A stretch of 64,000 nt of DNA from JBDZVM01 sp040255675 (GCA_040255675.1 JBDZVM010000006.1:62001-126000); one strand, 5' to 3'. Shown: positions 1 through 9,161, counted from the first letter of the stretch. Numbers and translations: made by a program. The notes: a model not told the origin generated them from the sequence alone.

Positions 1-170
1 GTCGCTTGGCGGACGCCGCGATCACGCGGAGGATTCCGCCATGGTGGCCAGGGGCTATGGCGGGTAGGCACGACGGGCGGTACTCCGCCGAAGTCAGCAC
101 CGCCTTACTGGCCCAAGCGCATCCCGGCGTCCGCAATCTTGCTACGCAACCGCGCCAGCCCGCCGATGAG

Positions 171-2150
171 ATGACTATGACCACTGGGCTGGCTGCCATG
201 GAGGGCGGCTCGGATCCCCACCCGGCCGCCGGCGCGGATTCCGGCAGCCGCACCGCCTGGTTCGGCGAGGCCGCCCGCAATGCGGCGATCGGTATGGCGC
301 TGGTCGGCCTCGATGGCCGCTACCTCGAAGTCAACGACGAGCTTTGCCGCATGCTCGGTTGTACGGCGTCCGACCTTGTCGGGCGGTCGACCGTGGAGCT
401 GACCCATCCTGATGACCGGCATTTGTCGAGTTGGAGCTACCCCGAACTCGCGAGCGCGGAGTCGGGCAAACACCGGCTCGAGAAACGGATGCTCCGGTCC
501 GACGGCACGATCGTGCAGGTCATCCGCACGGTCAAAATCGTGACGGACGACGCGGGGGAGCCGGCCTTCCTGTTCGCCCAATACGTCGACGTGACCGCGC
601 GCAATGCTCGTTTCGCCGGGCTTGCCGAACTGGGCCAGCGCGCGCTCGAGGACGGCTCTCTCGAGGAGTTGATGCGTGAGGCGTGCCGGCTTGTCGCGGC
701 CATGCTTGGCATTAGCGAGGAGTTGGCCGCTCGCGCGCTCGGCGGCGGCGCCGACGTCTTGGCGATGCTCCCGGCCGACGACCACGGGTTCGTGCGCAGC
801 GTGTCGAATGTGCTCGACGCCGCGCACGCGCGCACGCGTGCCGAAGACGAGAACCGTCGCATGGCGATGCAAGACACCCTGACCGGCTTGGCCAATCGCG
901 CTTTGCTATCGCAACGGGTCGACGAAGAACTCGGTCGGCTTACGCCGGGCCGCGACTACGTGTGCGTTCTGATGCTCGACCTCGACGGTTTCAAGCGGGT
1001 CAACGACAGCCTTGGCCATGCCCGCGGTGACGCGCTGCTACGGGACGTCGCACAACGGCTGATGGGCGCGGTGCGGCCGTCCGACACGATTGCTCGGCTG
1101 GGCGGAGACGAATTCGCCGTGCTCCTCGGTGGTCTCGAATCGGCGAGTGAGGTCGAGGTGGTCGCGCAACGACTGCTCGACGCGTTGAAGGCGCCGTTTT
1201 CCGCCGCGGGGCGCGTCGTTCACCTCAGTGCCAGCGTCGGCGTCGCGACGGCCCATAGCCGGACGGTCACGGTCGCGAATTTGCTGGCCGACGCCGATCT
1301 CGCGATGTACGAGGCGAAACGCTCCGGGAAGGGCCGCTACGTGGTGTTCGCGCCGACGTTGCGCAAGGTCGCCTCCGGAAGGCTTGCCCTCGAAGAAGAC
1401 CTGCGGGCCGCGGTGGCGGGTGGGGCGCTGCGGTTGCATTTTCAGCCTGTGGTCGAGCTCGTCACGGGCGCGTGGCGCGGAGTTGAGGCGCTGTTGCGCT
1501 GGCCGCACCCCACACGAGGCATGGTGCCGCCCTTGGAGTTCATTCCGATTGCCGAAGACACCGGTCTGGTCGTGCCACTCGGCGAGTGGGTGCTCGACAA
1601 CGCGTTGCTGCACCGGGCATCGTGGGTCGACGCTTTGAACGCGCCTTCGCATTTCGACATCGCCGTCAACGTGTCGGTGCGTCAACTCGTGGAGCCGGGA
1701 TTCGTCGACTTCGTCGCCGCGTCGGTCGCTAGAAGCGGCTTGCCGCCGTCGTCCATCACCTTGGAAATGACCGAAAGCGTGTTCATGGACGACAGCCACG
1801 CGAACATCCGCGCGCTCGAGGCGTTGCACGACATCGGCGTCCGGATAGCGCTCGACGACTTCGGCACGGGCTACTCATCGCTTTCGTACCTGCGGCGGCT
1901 GCGCATCGACGTCCTCAAGCTTGATCGTTCGTTCGTGTCGGGGTTGGTGGGGAGTGCGCAAGACCGCGCCGTCACACGGGCGGTGATCGATCTAGCGCAC
2001 CATCTCGATCTCGAACTGGTCGCCGAGGGCATCGAGACCGCCGAGCAGCTCGACGTGTTGCGCCAGCTCGGTTGCCGGCTGGGCCAGGGCTACTTGCTGC
2101 ACCGCCCGCTGCCCGCCGAGACGATCACCGAGCGCTTCCCGCGGCCTTGA
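171..2150 (+). CDS. PAS-GGDEF-EAL cyclic-di-GMP turnover protein
   Basis: About 659 aa from the ATG at 171; the frame stays open to a TTG at position 6, so a longer N-terminus is possible. Order of domains: PAS (about residues 31-145, with FGEAARNAAIGMALVGLDGR), a short helical linker, GGDEF (about 235-400) and EAL (about 410-650). The active-site motif is an exact GGDEF at 311-315, and an RxxD inhibitory site (RPSD, 302-305) lies five residues before it. The phosphodiesterase half keeps EAL (439-441), DDFGTGYSS and AEGIET. Both active sites look intact, so it may make and break c-di-GMP under control of the PAS ligand. No membrane segments are seen, so it is probably cytosolic. It is not obviously linked to its neighbours. 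The start codon is uncertain because no good Shine-Dalgarno precedes 171. Confidence 0.9.
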   Translation: MTMTTGLAAMEGGSDPHPAAGADSGSRTAWFGEAARNAAIGMALVGLDGRYLEVNDELCRMLGCTASDLVGRSTVELTHPDDRHLSSWSYPELASAESGKHRLEKRMLRSDGTIVQVIRTVKIVTDDAGEPAFLFAQYVDVTARNARFAGLAELGQRALEDGSLEELMREACRLVAAMLGISEELAARALGGGADVLAMLPADDHGFVRSVSNVLDAAHARTRAEDENRRMAMQDTLTGLANRALLSQRVDEELGRLTPGRDYVCVLMLDLDGFKRVNDSLGHARGDALLRDVAQRLMGAVRPSDTIARLGGDEFAVLLGGLESASEVEVVAQRLLDALKAPFSAAGRVVHLSASVGVATAHSRTVTVANLLADADLAMYEAKRSGKGRYVVFAPTLRKVASGRLALEEDLRAAVAGGALRLHFQPVVELVTGAWRGVEALLRWPHPTRGMVPPLEFIPIAEDTGLVVPLGEWVLDNALLHRASWVDALNAPSHFDIAVNVSVRQLVEPGFVDFVAASVARSGLPPSSITLEMTESVFMDDSHANIRALEALHDIGVRIALDDFGTGYSSLSYLRRLRIDVLKLDRSFVSGLVGSAQDRAVTRAVIDLAHHLDLELVAEGIETAEQLDVLRQLGCRLGQGYLLHRPLPAETITERFPRP

Positions 2151-2209
2151 GTCCCGCGGGTTGTGGGCACTCCCGCCGTGATCAAGCCCGGGTAGGGGAG
2201 GATGGACCC

Positions 2210-2848
2210 ATGGCCGATAACACCACCGCGCATTCCGGCGATCTCGATTCCACCACCGCCGATCTGTGGGCAGACATCGAACACAGCGGCTACTACCCGG
2301 AGTTGATGGCCGACTCGCTACGCGCCACCCTGGGGTCGGAGCAGCCGCTGGCCCACGTCGTCCATCAAGAGACGACGCTCGACGACACGATGGGCATCAG
2401 GCGCCACGTCACAGTCTTGGCCGCGACCGGCAGTCGCCTGGTCGTCTGTCACACCGACGAGCATCCGGCCAACGAATTCACGCCCTACCCGCATGCGACG
2501 ACCACTACCGAGGTTGTGCCGTTGGCGCGCATCACCTCGGTCGCGCTCACCACGACCGTCGCGAACCCAGCGCAATACGCCCCCGGCGCGTCATGTCGCG
2601 AGGCGACCTTGATCGTCGGCTGGGGCGCGATCAGCCACGTCGATTTTGAGCCGGCGTCGTGTGGCGACGACCAGTGCGAAGCAGACCACGGCTACACCGG
2701 CACGCTCACCGCCGACGACCTCTCGCTTCGAGTCAGCGAGGACGGCGACGGCGCACCCGTCGTCGCGCAGGTAATCAGGTTCGCGACCGCGCTGTCAGAG
2801 CTCTCGTCGCGGCCCTCGTCGCCGTTTTCCGGCCGGCCGCGGGAGTGA
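2210..2848 (+). CDS. DUF5998 family conserved actinobacterial protein
   Basis: 212 aa of unknown function. The ATG at 2210 follows a clear Shine-Dalgarno (GGGGAGG, about 2195-2201). No signal peptide or membrane segment is visible. The sequence is mixed alpha/beta with a recognisable middle stretch (ATGSRLVVCHTDEH) and a Cys-containing stretch near residues 140-150. As I recall, this family sits beside a phosphodiesterase-family gene and sepH in Streptomyces-like genomes, which matches here. Its stop overlaps the start of the next gene by 4 nt (GTGA), indicating a co-translated pair. The family assignment rests on memory of sequence and context rather than on a search. Confidence 0.7.
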   Translation: MADNTTAHSGDLDSTTADLWADIEHSGYYPELMADSLRATLGSEQPLAHVVHQETTLDDTMGIRRHVTVLAATGSRLVVCHTDEHPANEFTPYPHATTTTEVVPLARITSVALTTTVANPAQYAPGASCREATLIVGWGAISHVDFEPASCGDDQCEADHGYTGTLTADDLSLRVSEDGDGAPVVAQVIRFATALSELSSRPSSPFSGRPRE

Positions 2849-3993
2849 GCGCGGGAATTGACCCGCGCTCAGTGCCGCTTCCGCGCTACGGCAGCGGGTC
2901 GCTCGCGGATCTGACGCCGTCGGTGCTGGCGTCCATCGGCACGCCTGGTTTTACCGACATACTCGGCTTGCGGCCCGCGATCGCTTCATGCGTGCTGCTC
3001 GTCGACGGGCTCGGGGCCGAGGTGCTTCGCGGCCACGCTGCCGACGCGTCGGTCTTGTGCGGCGGATTCTTCCGAGACCTGACAACGGGTTTTCCATCGA
3101 CGACGGCGGCGAGCATCGCGTCGATAGGCACGGGCCGTCCACCGGGAAAGCACGGCATCGTCGGCTACACGGTCGCGATTCCCGGCGAAGGCCGATTGCT
3201 GAATTCCCTCAAATGGGATCCGCGAGTCGACCCGCTCACCTGGCAACCTTCGCCAACGGCTTTCGAAAGAGCCGCTTCGGCCGGCGTTGAGGTTTTGCAG
3301 GTTGGCAAGCGCATTTTCAGGGGCGGCGGGCTCGACAGGTCGGCGCTTCGTGGTGCCCGTTTCGTCGGCGCCGACACGTTCGGAGAAGTCGCGGCCGCGG
3401 TGCTTGCCGTGCTGGGCGAGCTTTCGCGCTCGCGTCGTCCGGGCTTCGTGTATGCCTACGTCGCCGACCTCGACTGGACGGGCCACGGCCACGGCGTCGA
3501 TTCCACCGCGTGGCGGTTGCAGCTTCAGTTCATCGACCACCTGGTGGCGCAGATCAAATCTGATTTACCGGACGGCGTCAGCTTTTACGTTACCGGCGAC
3601 CACGGCATGCTCGACGTTCCTGTTTCGCGCCGTGTCGACGTCGACGTCGACGCCTCGCTGCGCGACGGCATTGCGTTGCTCGGCGGCGAGGCGCGAGCGC
3701 GCTATTTGTACGTGCGCGAAGGCGCGCTCGACGACGTCCTGGCAACCTGGGGTTCGCGTTTCGGTTCCGAAGCGGTGGTGTGCACCCGCGACGAAGCAAT
3801 CGACGCCGGCTGGTTCGGGCCGGTCAGCGATCTGGCGCGGCCGCGCATCGGCGACGTCATCGTGGCTTCGATGTCAAACCTTGCCTTCGTGGCGACGCAT
3901 CATCAGCCGAACGAGGCAAAACTCATCGGGCAACACGGTTCGTTGACCCCAGCGGAGCAACTCGTGCCGCTCATTTCCTATTCTGCTGGCTAA
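2845..3993 (+). CDS. Alkaline phosphatase / nucleotide pyrophosphatase family phosphodiesterase
   Basis: 382 aa starting at the GTG that overlaps the stop of the DUF5998 gene; an in-frame extension upstream is not protein-like. It belongs to the type I phosphodiesterase/nucleotide pyrophosphatase superfamily, metal-dependent hydrolases using a Thr or Ser nucleophile. Visible landmarks: LLVDGLG (metal Asp54), FPSTTAASIASIGTG (nucleophile segment, about 83-97), DLDWTGHGHG (metal Asp and His) and YVTGDHGM (metal Asp-His). There is no signal peptide, so it is likely cytosolic. The substrate cannot be deduced. The gene ends next to an inverted repeat separating it from the convergent CHAT operon. 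Confidence 0.85.
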   Translation: MSAGIDPRSVPLPRYGSGSLADLTPSVLASIGTPGFTDILGLRPAIASCVLLVDGLGAEVLRGHAADASVLCGGFFRDLTTGFPSTTAASIASIGTGRPPGKHGIVGYTVAIPGEGRLLNSLKWDPRVDPLTWQPSPTAFERAASAGVEVLQVGKRIFRGGGLDRSALRGARFVGADTFGEVAAAVLAVLGELSRSRRPGFVYAYVADLDWTGHGHGVDSTAWRLQLQFIDHLVAQIKSDLPDGVSFYVTGDHGMLDVPVSRRVDVDVDASLRDGIALLGGEARARYLYVREGALDDVLATWGSRFGSEAVVCTRDEAIDAGWFGPVSDLARPRIGDVIVASMSNLAFVATHHQPNEAKLIGQHGSLTPAEQLVPLISYSAG

Positions 3994-4010
3994 CCTCGGG
4001 CCCGATCACC

Positions 4011-4060
4011 TGATCACGAAACAAATGTGCCCGCATGACGGCATCTTTGTTTCGCGATCA
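4011..4060. terminator. Long inverted repeat between convergent genes, probable bidirectional terminator
   Basis: Left arm 4011-4027 and right arm 4042-4060 pair over about 17 bp with one mismatch and a bulge, around a 14-nt loop. The arms include a run of A on one side and T on the other (aaacaaa / tttgttt), giving a U-rich descending arm in both directions. It lies between the stop of the phosphodiesterase gene (3993) and the stop of the CHAT gene (4101). Confidence 0.65.
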
Positions 4061-4100
4061 TGGCAGAGCGGTCGGCGTCAGGCTCATCGCGTGACTTCCG

Positions 4101-6698
4101 TTAGCTTGCGCCGAAACACACGAAGCCGTCGGAACGGACTCGTTCCTGAGCGGTCGCCAGCGCGCCCGACGGTGATGTGCCGGCGCGCAACGCGCGATGC
4201 AATTCGAGCATCATAGCTTTGGTGACGTCGTCGGCAACCGGCACAACTGAGGCAATCAAAGTGCTGGTGCCTAAAGAAAAAAGCGCCGCGACAAGGCCCA
4301 TCAATTCGTCGCCGGGATGGACGGCGGAAAGCCCGGAGTCGCACGCGGACAACACGATGCGGTGCGGCGCGTGACGAAGTCGCTCCAGGTCGTAGACGGT
4401 GAGGGGTCCGTCGGCGAGCTCGATCGCCGAAAACTGTGGGTTGTCGGCACGGAACTTGCCGTGTGCGGCGATGTGCACCAGCCCTGCGCCGTCCATTACT
4501 TTGCGGACGGCGTCAGCGCGGGCCTTTTTGCCCGTGAGGATCGCGGGGGTCTCGTAGAGCTTGGCGAGCAAGCGAATCTCAGTATTCGCGTGTTCGAGGT
4601 TCGGCCCTGCAACGAGGACGACGTCGTCGTTGTTGTGCGTAGTCGTTCGCATGGCTGTCAGCCAGCTTGTCGCGGACGGCGCCGCGCAGACGGGCCTGCC
4701 GCGAAGAATCGGAAGCGTCGGCCAGGGGAGTGCGTGAAGCTCGCCGGTTGGAACGATGACGAGTTCGCTCTCGCCAATTCGCTCACGGAGCGGGTACAGC
4801 AGCAGCTTTTCGAGATTGGTCGCCGCGTGCCGCACTGTGGTGGCGGCAGCATCGAGAGATGCGCGACTTCCGTGTCGGCGCGCCAAGCGGTGGAGCGAGA
4901 ATCGCAACGACTCTAACTCCTTGAGTGTCGCGCCGTAGCTGCCGAGAACGTGCAACTCGAGCCGGCCATTGTTGGATGTGATGGCGAGCAGAGTGTCGTT
5001 CGCGCGGAGAAACTCGACGAGCACTCGCTCGCCCAATGCCGCTGATAATTCGGCGACGTTGAGCGGCCGCGGCTTGCCGCGGTCTCCACTCGCGTGCCGT
5101 GAACGTAGCCGGATTTTTTCTTCGATACGCATTTGCTTGCTTCGCAGCGTTCTCGAGTCTTCGCCTGCCGCCGTCGCGTGTGCCAGTTCGGCGGTAATGC
5201 GGCGCAATTCGGCGAGGTCGGCCGCGAGTTTGTGGTCGGCCGGCGGACGGGCCGGACGACGGCGCAGCGCGGCCGCGCGAAGACGTTCGCTCCATTCGAG
5301 GACGGCGCTGGGCCGGCCGGAGGCAATCGCGAGCCTGACCCCTTCAATCGCGAGGTCGTTACCGAGGCCGCTGGCGTGCACGCGCAGGTCGGTCGCGCCG
5401 AGCGTAGCGGCGTGCTCGTCGATGACGCGCAGGCCGGCGCGTAACGCGGCCGTCACCTTTCGGACGTCACCGCCGGCTCGCCGGAGCAGCGCCTCGGCGT
5501 ACCAGGCCGCGGCGCGCAGATCGGCGGGGCCGCGACGACGTGCCTTCGCCGCGTTGGTCAAGTCAGTACGAGCGCGCGCGACCCGGCCGCTGTCGAGTTC
5601 GATTCGGCCCGCGACGAGTTGGCAATGCATTGCGGCGACTTGCCAGCCCGCGGTTGTCAGTTCGGTGGCTGCATTGCGCGCGGCCCGTGCGAGGACGGCG
5701 GTGCGCTCGCCGCCTGTCCAGCGGGCTCGTATTTCTAGGTGCCGCGACAACTTGGCCCAGCCAGCGCGTTTTTGCTGGCGAAACTCCGATGTCGCTTGGC
5801 GAGCGAATGCGTAAGCGGCCGTGGCGTCGCCTTCGATCAGCGCGGCATGTGCGAGCAGCATGTGCCATTCCGCGATGTCGACCGCAAATCCCGCCTTGCC
5901 GACGTCGCCGATCACTTCTTCCAAGCAGGACCGCGCTTCTTCAGCAAGACCGCACATGAGCAAAGTCTCAGCTCGATCACGCGTCAACGTAAAGCGCATG
6001 TATTGTGGCGCTCCGCGAACTGCCTCGTCGAGGAGCCGCAACGCGGTCGGGATGTCGCCGCGGCGGAGTGCGATGAATCCGAGGTTTCCGGCGATCTGCT
6101 GGCCGATATGGCGTAGCGAATATTTCTCGGCCAGCGCGAGACCCGTTCGCAAATCGCGCTCGGCTTCGCCAAGGCGACCGAGATAGGCATGAAGGTTGGC
6201 CCGGTTCATGCGCACGAGGCATTGAAAGTCGACGTCGTTTCGAACGCGTAGTAAATGAAGCGCTCGGGCGAATAAGACGAATGCCTCGTCGGTGCGCCCG
6301 GCCCTGCAAAGCACCAGTGCTTTTTGCGCGAGGAGTGGCCCCGCGTCGGCGCCGCGGAGCACGGCAGCCGCCTTGTCGCACTCGGCCAGCGCCTCATCGA
6401 CTCGGCCGAGATCAGCCAGGTTGGCCGCGTAGGTGATGCGGGCCTCGGCGAGCGGCTCGGCCAGGCCGAGCCGCTCGCCGAGCGCGATCGCCTCACGAAG
6501 CACGCGTGCGGCGGCAGTTGGTCCTTCGAGGATGCGCAGTGCTCGCCCCATGGTCCGCATGGCGGCGATGCGCGCGAGCGGGTTACCGTCGGCCCGGCTC
6601 GCAATGTCTAGCGCCTTGTCGTGCGCCTCTTGTGGAGCCGACGCGCAGAGCCGGTACGTCGCCTGCGCTTGTCGCAGCAGTTCTGGATCGGCGGGCAC
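4101..6698 (-). CDS. TPR-CHAT domain caspase-like protease
   Basis: 865 aa from a GTG 13 nt after the preceding gene's stop. Residues about 1-450 are an array of Ala/Leu-rich helical repeats of TPR type (for example ALRLLDEAVRGAPQYM). The C-terminal third is a CHAT domain, a clan CD peptidase fold related to caspases. The probable dyad is intact: His746 in HIAAHG and Cys786 in LSACDSG, with the typical GELHALPW segment before it. No signal peptide is present, so it should act in the cytosol. It is the last gene of a four-gene minus-strand unit (subtilisin, sigma factor, small protein, CHAT), and the tight spacing argues for one transcript. TPR-CHAT proteases elsewhere act as regulated proteases (Csx29 in Craspase, for instance). 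The trigger and substrate here are unknown. Confidence 0.9.
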   Translation of the reverse strand: MPADPELLRQAQATYRLCASAPQEAHDKALDIASRADGNPLARIAAMRTMGRALRILEGPTAAARVLREAIALGERLGLAEPLAEARITYAANLADLGRVDEALAECDKAAAVLRGADAGPLLAQKALVLCRAGRTDEAFVLFARALHLLRVRNDVDFQCLVRMNRANLHAYLGRLGEAERDLRTGLALAEKYSLRHIGQQIAGNLGFIALRRGDIPTALRLLDEAVRGAPQYMRFTLTRDRAETLLMCGLAEEARSCLEEVIGDVGKAGFAVDIAEWHMLLAHAALIEGDATAAYAFARQATSEFRQQKRAGWAKLSRHLEIRARWTGGERTAVLARAARNAATELTTAGWQVAAMHCQLVAGRIELDSGRVARARTDLTNAAKARRRGPADLRAAAWYAEALLRRAGGDVRKVTAALRAGLRVIDEHAATLGATDLRVHASGLGNDLAIEGVRLAIASGRPSAVLEWSERLRAAALRRRPARPPADHKLAADLAELRRITAELAHATAAGEDSRTLRSKQMRIEEKIRLRSRHASGDRGKPRPLNVAELSAALGERVLVEFLRANDTLLAITSNNGRLELHVLGSYGATLKELESLRFSLHRLARRHGSRASLDAAATTVRHAATNLEKLLLYPLRERIGESELVIVPTGELHALPWPTLPILRGRPVCAAPSATSWLTAMRTTTHNNDDVVLVAGPNLEHANTEIRLLAKLYETPAILTGKKARADAVRKVMDGAGLVHIAAHGKFRADNPQFSAIELADGPLTVYDLERLRHAPHRIVLSACDSGLSAVHPGDELMGLVAALFSLGTSTLIASVVPVADDVTKAMMLELHRALRAGTSPSGALATAQERVRSDGFVCFGAS

Positions 6699-6711
6699 GA
6701 GCCGTAGCGTG

Positions 6712-7179
6712 TCAGATCGAAACCCAACTCGTCACGACCGGGCTTGTGCTCCCGTCCCGCTCGATTTCGAGGCGGACCGTTCCGGCCGGCACGGCATCGG
6801 CGCTGAACCGGCCGAACTCGTCGGCGACGACGTCGACGGCGCCGGTCATCGACCTGATGGTGACGCGCGCGCTGCTCACGGGAACGAGTTGACCGGTGAG
6901 GCGCCGTCCCCGACCGGTTTCGCCCACCTCGACTTCGACCTCGACACCAGGGGCTTGAAAGGTGAGCAATCGGGCGGCGCCGCTGGCGCGTACGGCAACA
7001 GCGGCCGCCGTGTCGCCTGCCGCCGAGTCGTTGACCAGTGCCGCGAGGTCGGCATCGATTGTGCGCCAGACGAAGGATTCTTTGGCCGCCCGAATGACTG
7101 CGTCAGGAATGGGGTCGGCCTGGTCAACGACGCGGCGGAGCTCGTCGAGTAAGGAATCAAAGGTTGGTTCGATTGTCAC
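6712..7179 (-). CDS. Small two-part protein between sigma factor and CHAT protease
   Basis: 155 aa of unknown function, starting at a GTG that overlaps the sigma-factor stop by 4 nt (GTGA). The N-terminal about 50 residues are helical (LLDELRRVVDQADPIPDAVI) and include a WRTIDADLA segment. The C-terminal about 90 residues are strand-rich and end in a pattern like carboxypeptidase-regulatory or Ig-like beta-sandwiches (EFGRFSADAVPAGTVRLEIE). No signal peptide, membrane helix or metal-binding Cys/His cluster is visible. I recall similar proteins beside sigma factors and CHAT genes in other actinobacteria, without an assigned function. Translational coupling to the sigma factor makes it a candidate sigma regulator or adaptor; this is inference. 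Confidence 0.75.
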   Translation of the reverse strand: MTIEPTFDSLLDELRRVVDQADPIPDAVIRAAKESFVWRTIDADLAALVNDSAAGDTAAAVAVRASGAARLLTFQAPGVEVEVEVGETGRGRRLTGQLVPVSSARVTIRSMTGAVDVVADEFGRFSADAVPAGTVRLEIERDGSTSPVVTSWVSI

Positions 7180-7754
7180 GTTTCCCCCGTTTCGGTGTTG
7201 CCGACAGCGACCTCTCGTACCCGCAGCCGTTTCTTGAGTTGGTCGAGGCAGCGTGACCGAGTGGGGCCGATGCTGCCGACCGGCATGCCGAGCGCGGCGG
7301 CGAGTTCTTGATAGCTCGGTGGCTCCGCACACACCATGGCTCGTAGCAGCACCTGGCAGCGCTGCGGCAGCTCACCGAGCGCGGCCCACAGCAGGCGGTC
7401 GCGCTCGCTGTCGAGAACGACCGTTTCGGGAGTGGGATCGCCGGTTTCGACGTCGAGGTCGCCTTCGCCCGCGAAGACTTCGCGGCCGGTTCGGCGCATG
7501 ACGCGGAAGCATTCGTGCCGAGTGGTCGTCGCGAGCCAGGCAACCAGGCCTTGCGGGTCGCGAAGCCGGCCGACGTGTTCGACGAGCCGCAGCCACGCGG
7601 TCTGGCTGACGTCGGCGGCGTCGGCGGCGGAAAGCCCGTAGCCTCGCGCGATCGACCACACCAGGCGGGCATGCCGCTCGACCAAAGTGTCCCAAGCACC
7701 GCGGTCTCCGGCCGCCGCGGCACCGAGCAGGTCGGCCGTGGTGCGTTCGGACAC
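7176..7754 (-). CDS. ECF-like RNA polymerase sigma-70 family factor
   Basis: About 192 aa with two recognisable domains: sigma region 2 (residues about 10-80, with ARLVWSIARGYGLS and DVSQTAWLRLVEHVGRL) and sigma region 4 (about 120-180, LGELPQRCQVLLRAM followed by a helix-turn-helix, SYQELAAALGMPVGSIG). Region 3 is absent, as in ECF factors. The GTG at 7754 is preferred because AAAGGA lies about 7 nt upstream. A longer form starting at 7835 would overlap the subtilisin stop by 4 nt and cannot be excluded. It is flanked by two cytosolic proteases, so proteolytic control of sigma activity is a reasonable hypothesis. No classical transmembrane anti-sigma factor is encoded nearby. Confidence 0.88.
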   Translation of the reverse strand: MSERTTADLLGAAAAGDRGAWDTLVERHARLVWSIARGYGLSAADAADVSQTAWLRLVEHVGRLRDPQGLVAWLATTTRHECFRVMRRTGREVFAGEGDLDVETGDPTPETVVLDSERDRLLWAALGELPQRCQVLLRAMVCAEPPSYQELAAALGMPVGSIGPTRSRCLDQLKKRLRVREVAVGNTETGET

Positions 7755-7831
7755 GGTGATTTCCTTTGCGGGTAACCGTACGGTCGTGCGCGCGCAACGC
7801 GCGCGGGCACGACAATATCGCTCATCGACCC

Positions 7832-9100
7832 TCACCGCGCCGGCCGTGAGGCGGGTATCGCGCTCGCCGCCGACGCATTGGCCGAACCCGGCGCGGATGC
7901 TGCCACGTCGAGGATCACGCCGAGATCAGGCATCGAGGGTTGCTGAGAAGGGTCGAGCAACTCGTCGGCGGCCTTCGCCGCGGACACGTCGCGTTGCGCC
8001 GCCCTCGCGGCGATCGCCGCCGCGACCCTGGGCGCGGCAAACGAGGTTCCGCTCCAGGTTGCGTAGCCGTCGAAGCGCAGGTCGCCGTCCGGCTCGTGGT
8101 CGTCGAAGTGGAAGAACGTGCTGACGACCTTGTCGCCTATGGCGCACGCGTCGACCCACCAGCCGTAGTTGCTGAAGGACGCACGTTCGTGCCCGGCCGC
8201 GTCGAGCGAAGCAACGGCGATCACTCGCTTGAGTGCCGCCGGCCAGTACGGCCGGTTGCTCGCCGCGTTGCCCGCGCAAGCGACGACCACCGTGTCGCGG
8301 CCGAAACTGTGGAACGCCCGTTCGAGCAGTGGTGACGGGGTGTCGTCGTGGGTGTAGCAGCCGAGGGAAAGGCTGATGACGTCGATCGGCCGACCAGCCC
8401 GCCGGGCGGTCGCTTTGGCTTCGGCGAGCCCGCGCAGTAGTTCGAGTTCGTCGGTCACCCCGTCGGCGGCGATCACCTTCTCCACGAGCAGGTTCGCTTC
8501 GGGCGCGTGCCGCAGCACGACGCCGGCAATGAACGTGCCGTGACCTGCTACCGAGTCGAGCCGCCGGTCGAGGTTCATGTCGGGTGCTTCGTACGTGTTC
8601 GGGCCGCAGGCGCCAAACCACGATCGATGCTCGAACCACGGGTGCGCGGCTATTCCGGTGTCGAGAATCGCGACCGTAACCGTGCGTCGTCCGGGAACGG
8701 ATTCGCCGGGCAGCGCGGGGAAGTGCGGCGCGGGTATCGGGGCAGCGGGCACCGGATCGTCGAACGGGCCGGCGCCCCACCCGGGCGAGGCGGTCAAGAC
8801 GTGGTGCGGGGTCACGTTGATGCGTCGATGGGGTCGTCCGGCGAGTTCCGCCGCCAGATCGCTGACGTCGATCCGGGCTTCTTGGCGAAGCCGCAAGATC
8901 GAGACGCCCGCCAGTTCGTCGTCCGTGCGAGTGGTGACCCAGCGTTGCGCTCGAGAGCGCGCCTCGTCGGCGTGGTCGCTTGCGACGAGCAGTTGGTCGC
9001 GCCGAATCAACGTGCCGTTACCGCAGATGCCCGGCACCAGTGCGATATCGGGGTGGCGTGCGAGCAGCCGCTCCAGCCGAGCTTCATGGTCGAGGCGCAT
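7832..9100 (-). CDS. Cytosolic S8 (subtilisin-like) serine peptidase
   Basis: 422 aa from an ATG preceded by AAGGATG. The catalytic triad of family S8 is complete: Asp147 (AILDTGI), His187 (GHGTFIAG) and Ser353 (SGTSFAAP), with the oxyanion Asn278 (CAGNAASN). Residues 1-110 form a divergent N-terminal region, possibly an inhibitory or docking segment. There is no signal peptide and no C-terminal membrane anchor, unlike mycosins and secreted subtilisins, so it should work inside the cell. It is the first gene of the operon with the sigma factor, the small protein and the TPR-CHAT protease. Having two peptidases of unrelated clans around a sigma factor is the unusual point. Confidence 0.9.
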   Translation of the reverse strand: MRLDHEARLERLLARHPDIALVPGICGNGTLIRRDQLLVASDHADEARSRAQRWVTTRTDDELAGVSILRLRQEARIDVSDLAAELAGRPHRRINVTPHHVLTASPGWGAGPFDDPVPAAPIPAPHFPALPGESVPGRRTVTVAILDTGIAAHPWFEHRSWFGACGPNTYEAPDMNLDRRLDSVAGHGTFIAGVVLRHAPEANLLVEKVIAADGVTDELELLRGLAEAKATARRAGRPIDVISLSLGCYTHDDTPSPLLERAFHSFGRDTVVVACAGNAASNRPYWPAALKRVIAVASLDAAGHERASFSNYGWWVDACAIGDKVVSTFFHFDDHEPDGDLRFDGYATWSGTSFAAPRVAAAIAARAAQRDVSAAKAADELLDPSQQPSMPDLGVILDVAASAPGSANASAASAIPASRPAR

Positions 9101-9161
9101 GGCAACTCATCCTTCCTGCTCGCGTGCTCGGCTGATGATGGCACGTCGAGCGGACGCCGCG

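Noticed and set aside
4101..9100. Type III-E CRISPR Craspase locus
   Set aside because: TPR-CHAT and a sigma factor are present, but there is no gRAMP effector, cas1/cas2 or repeat-spacer array. Only the logic is analogous.
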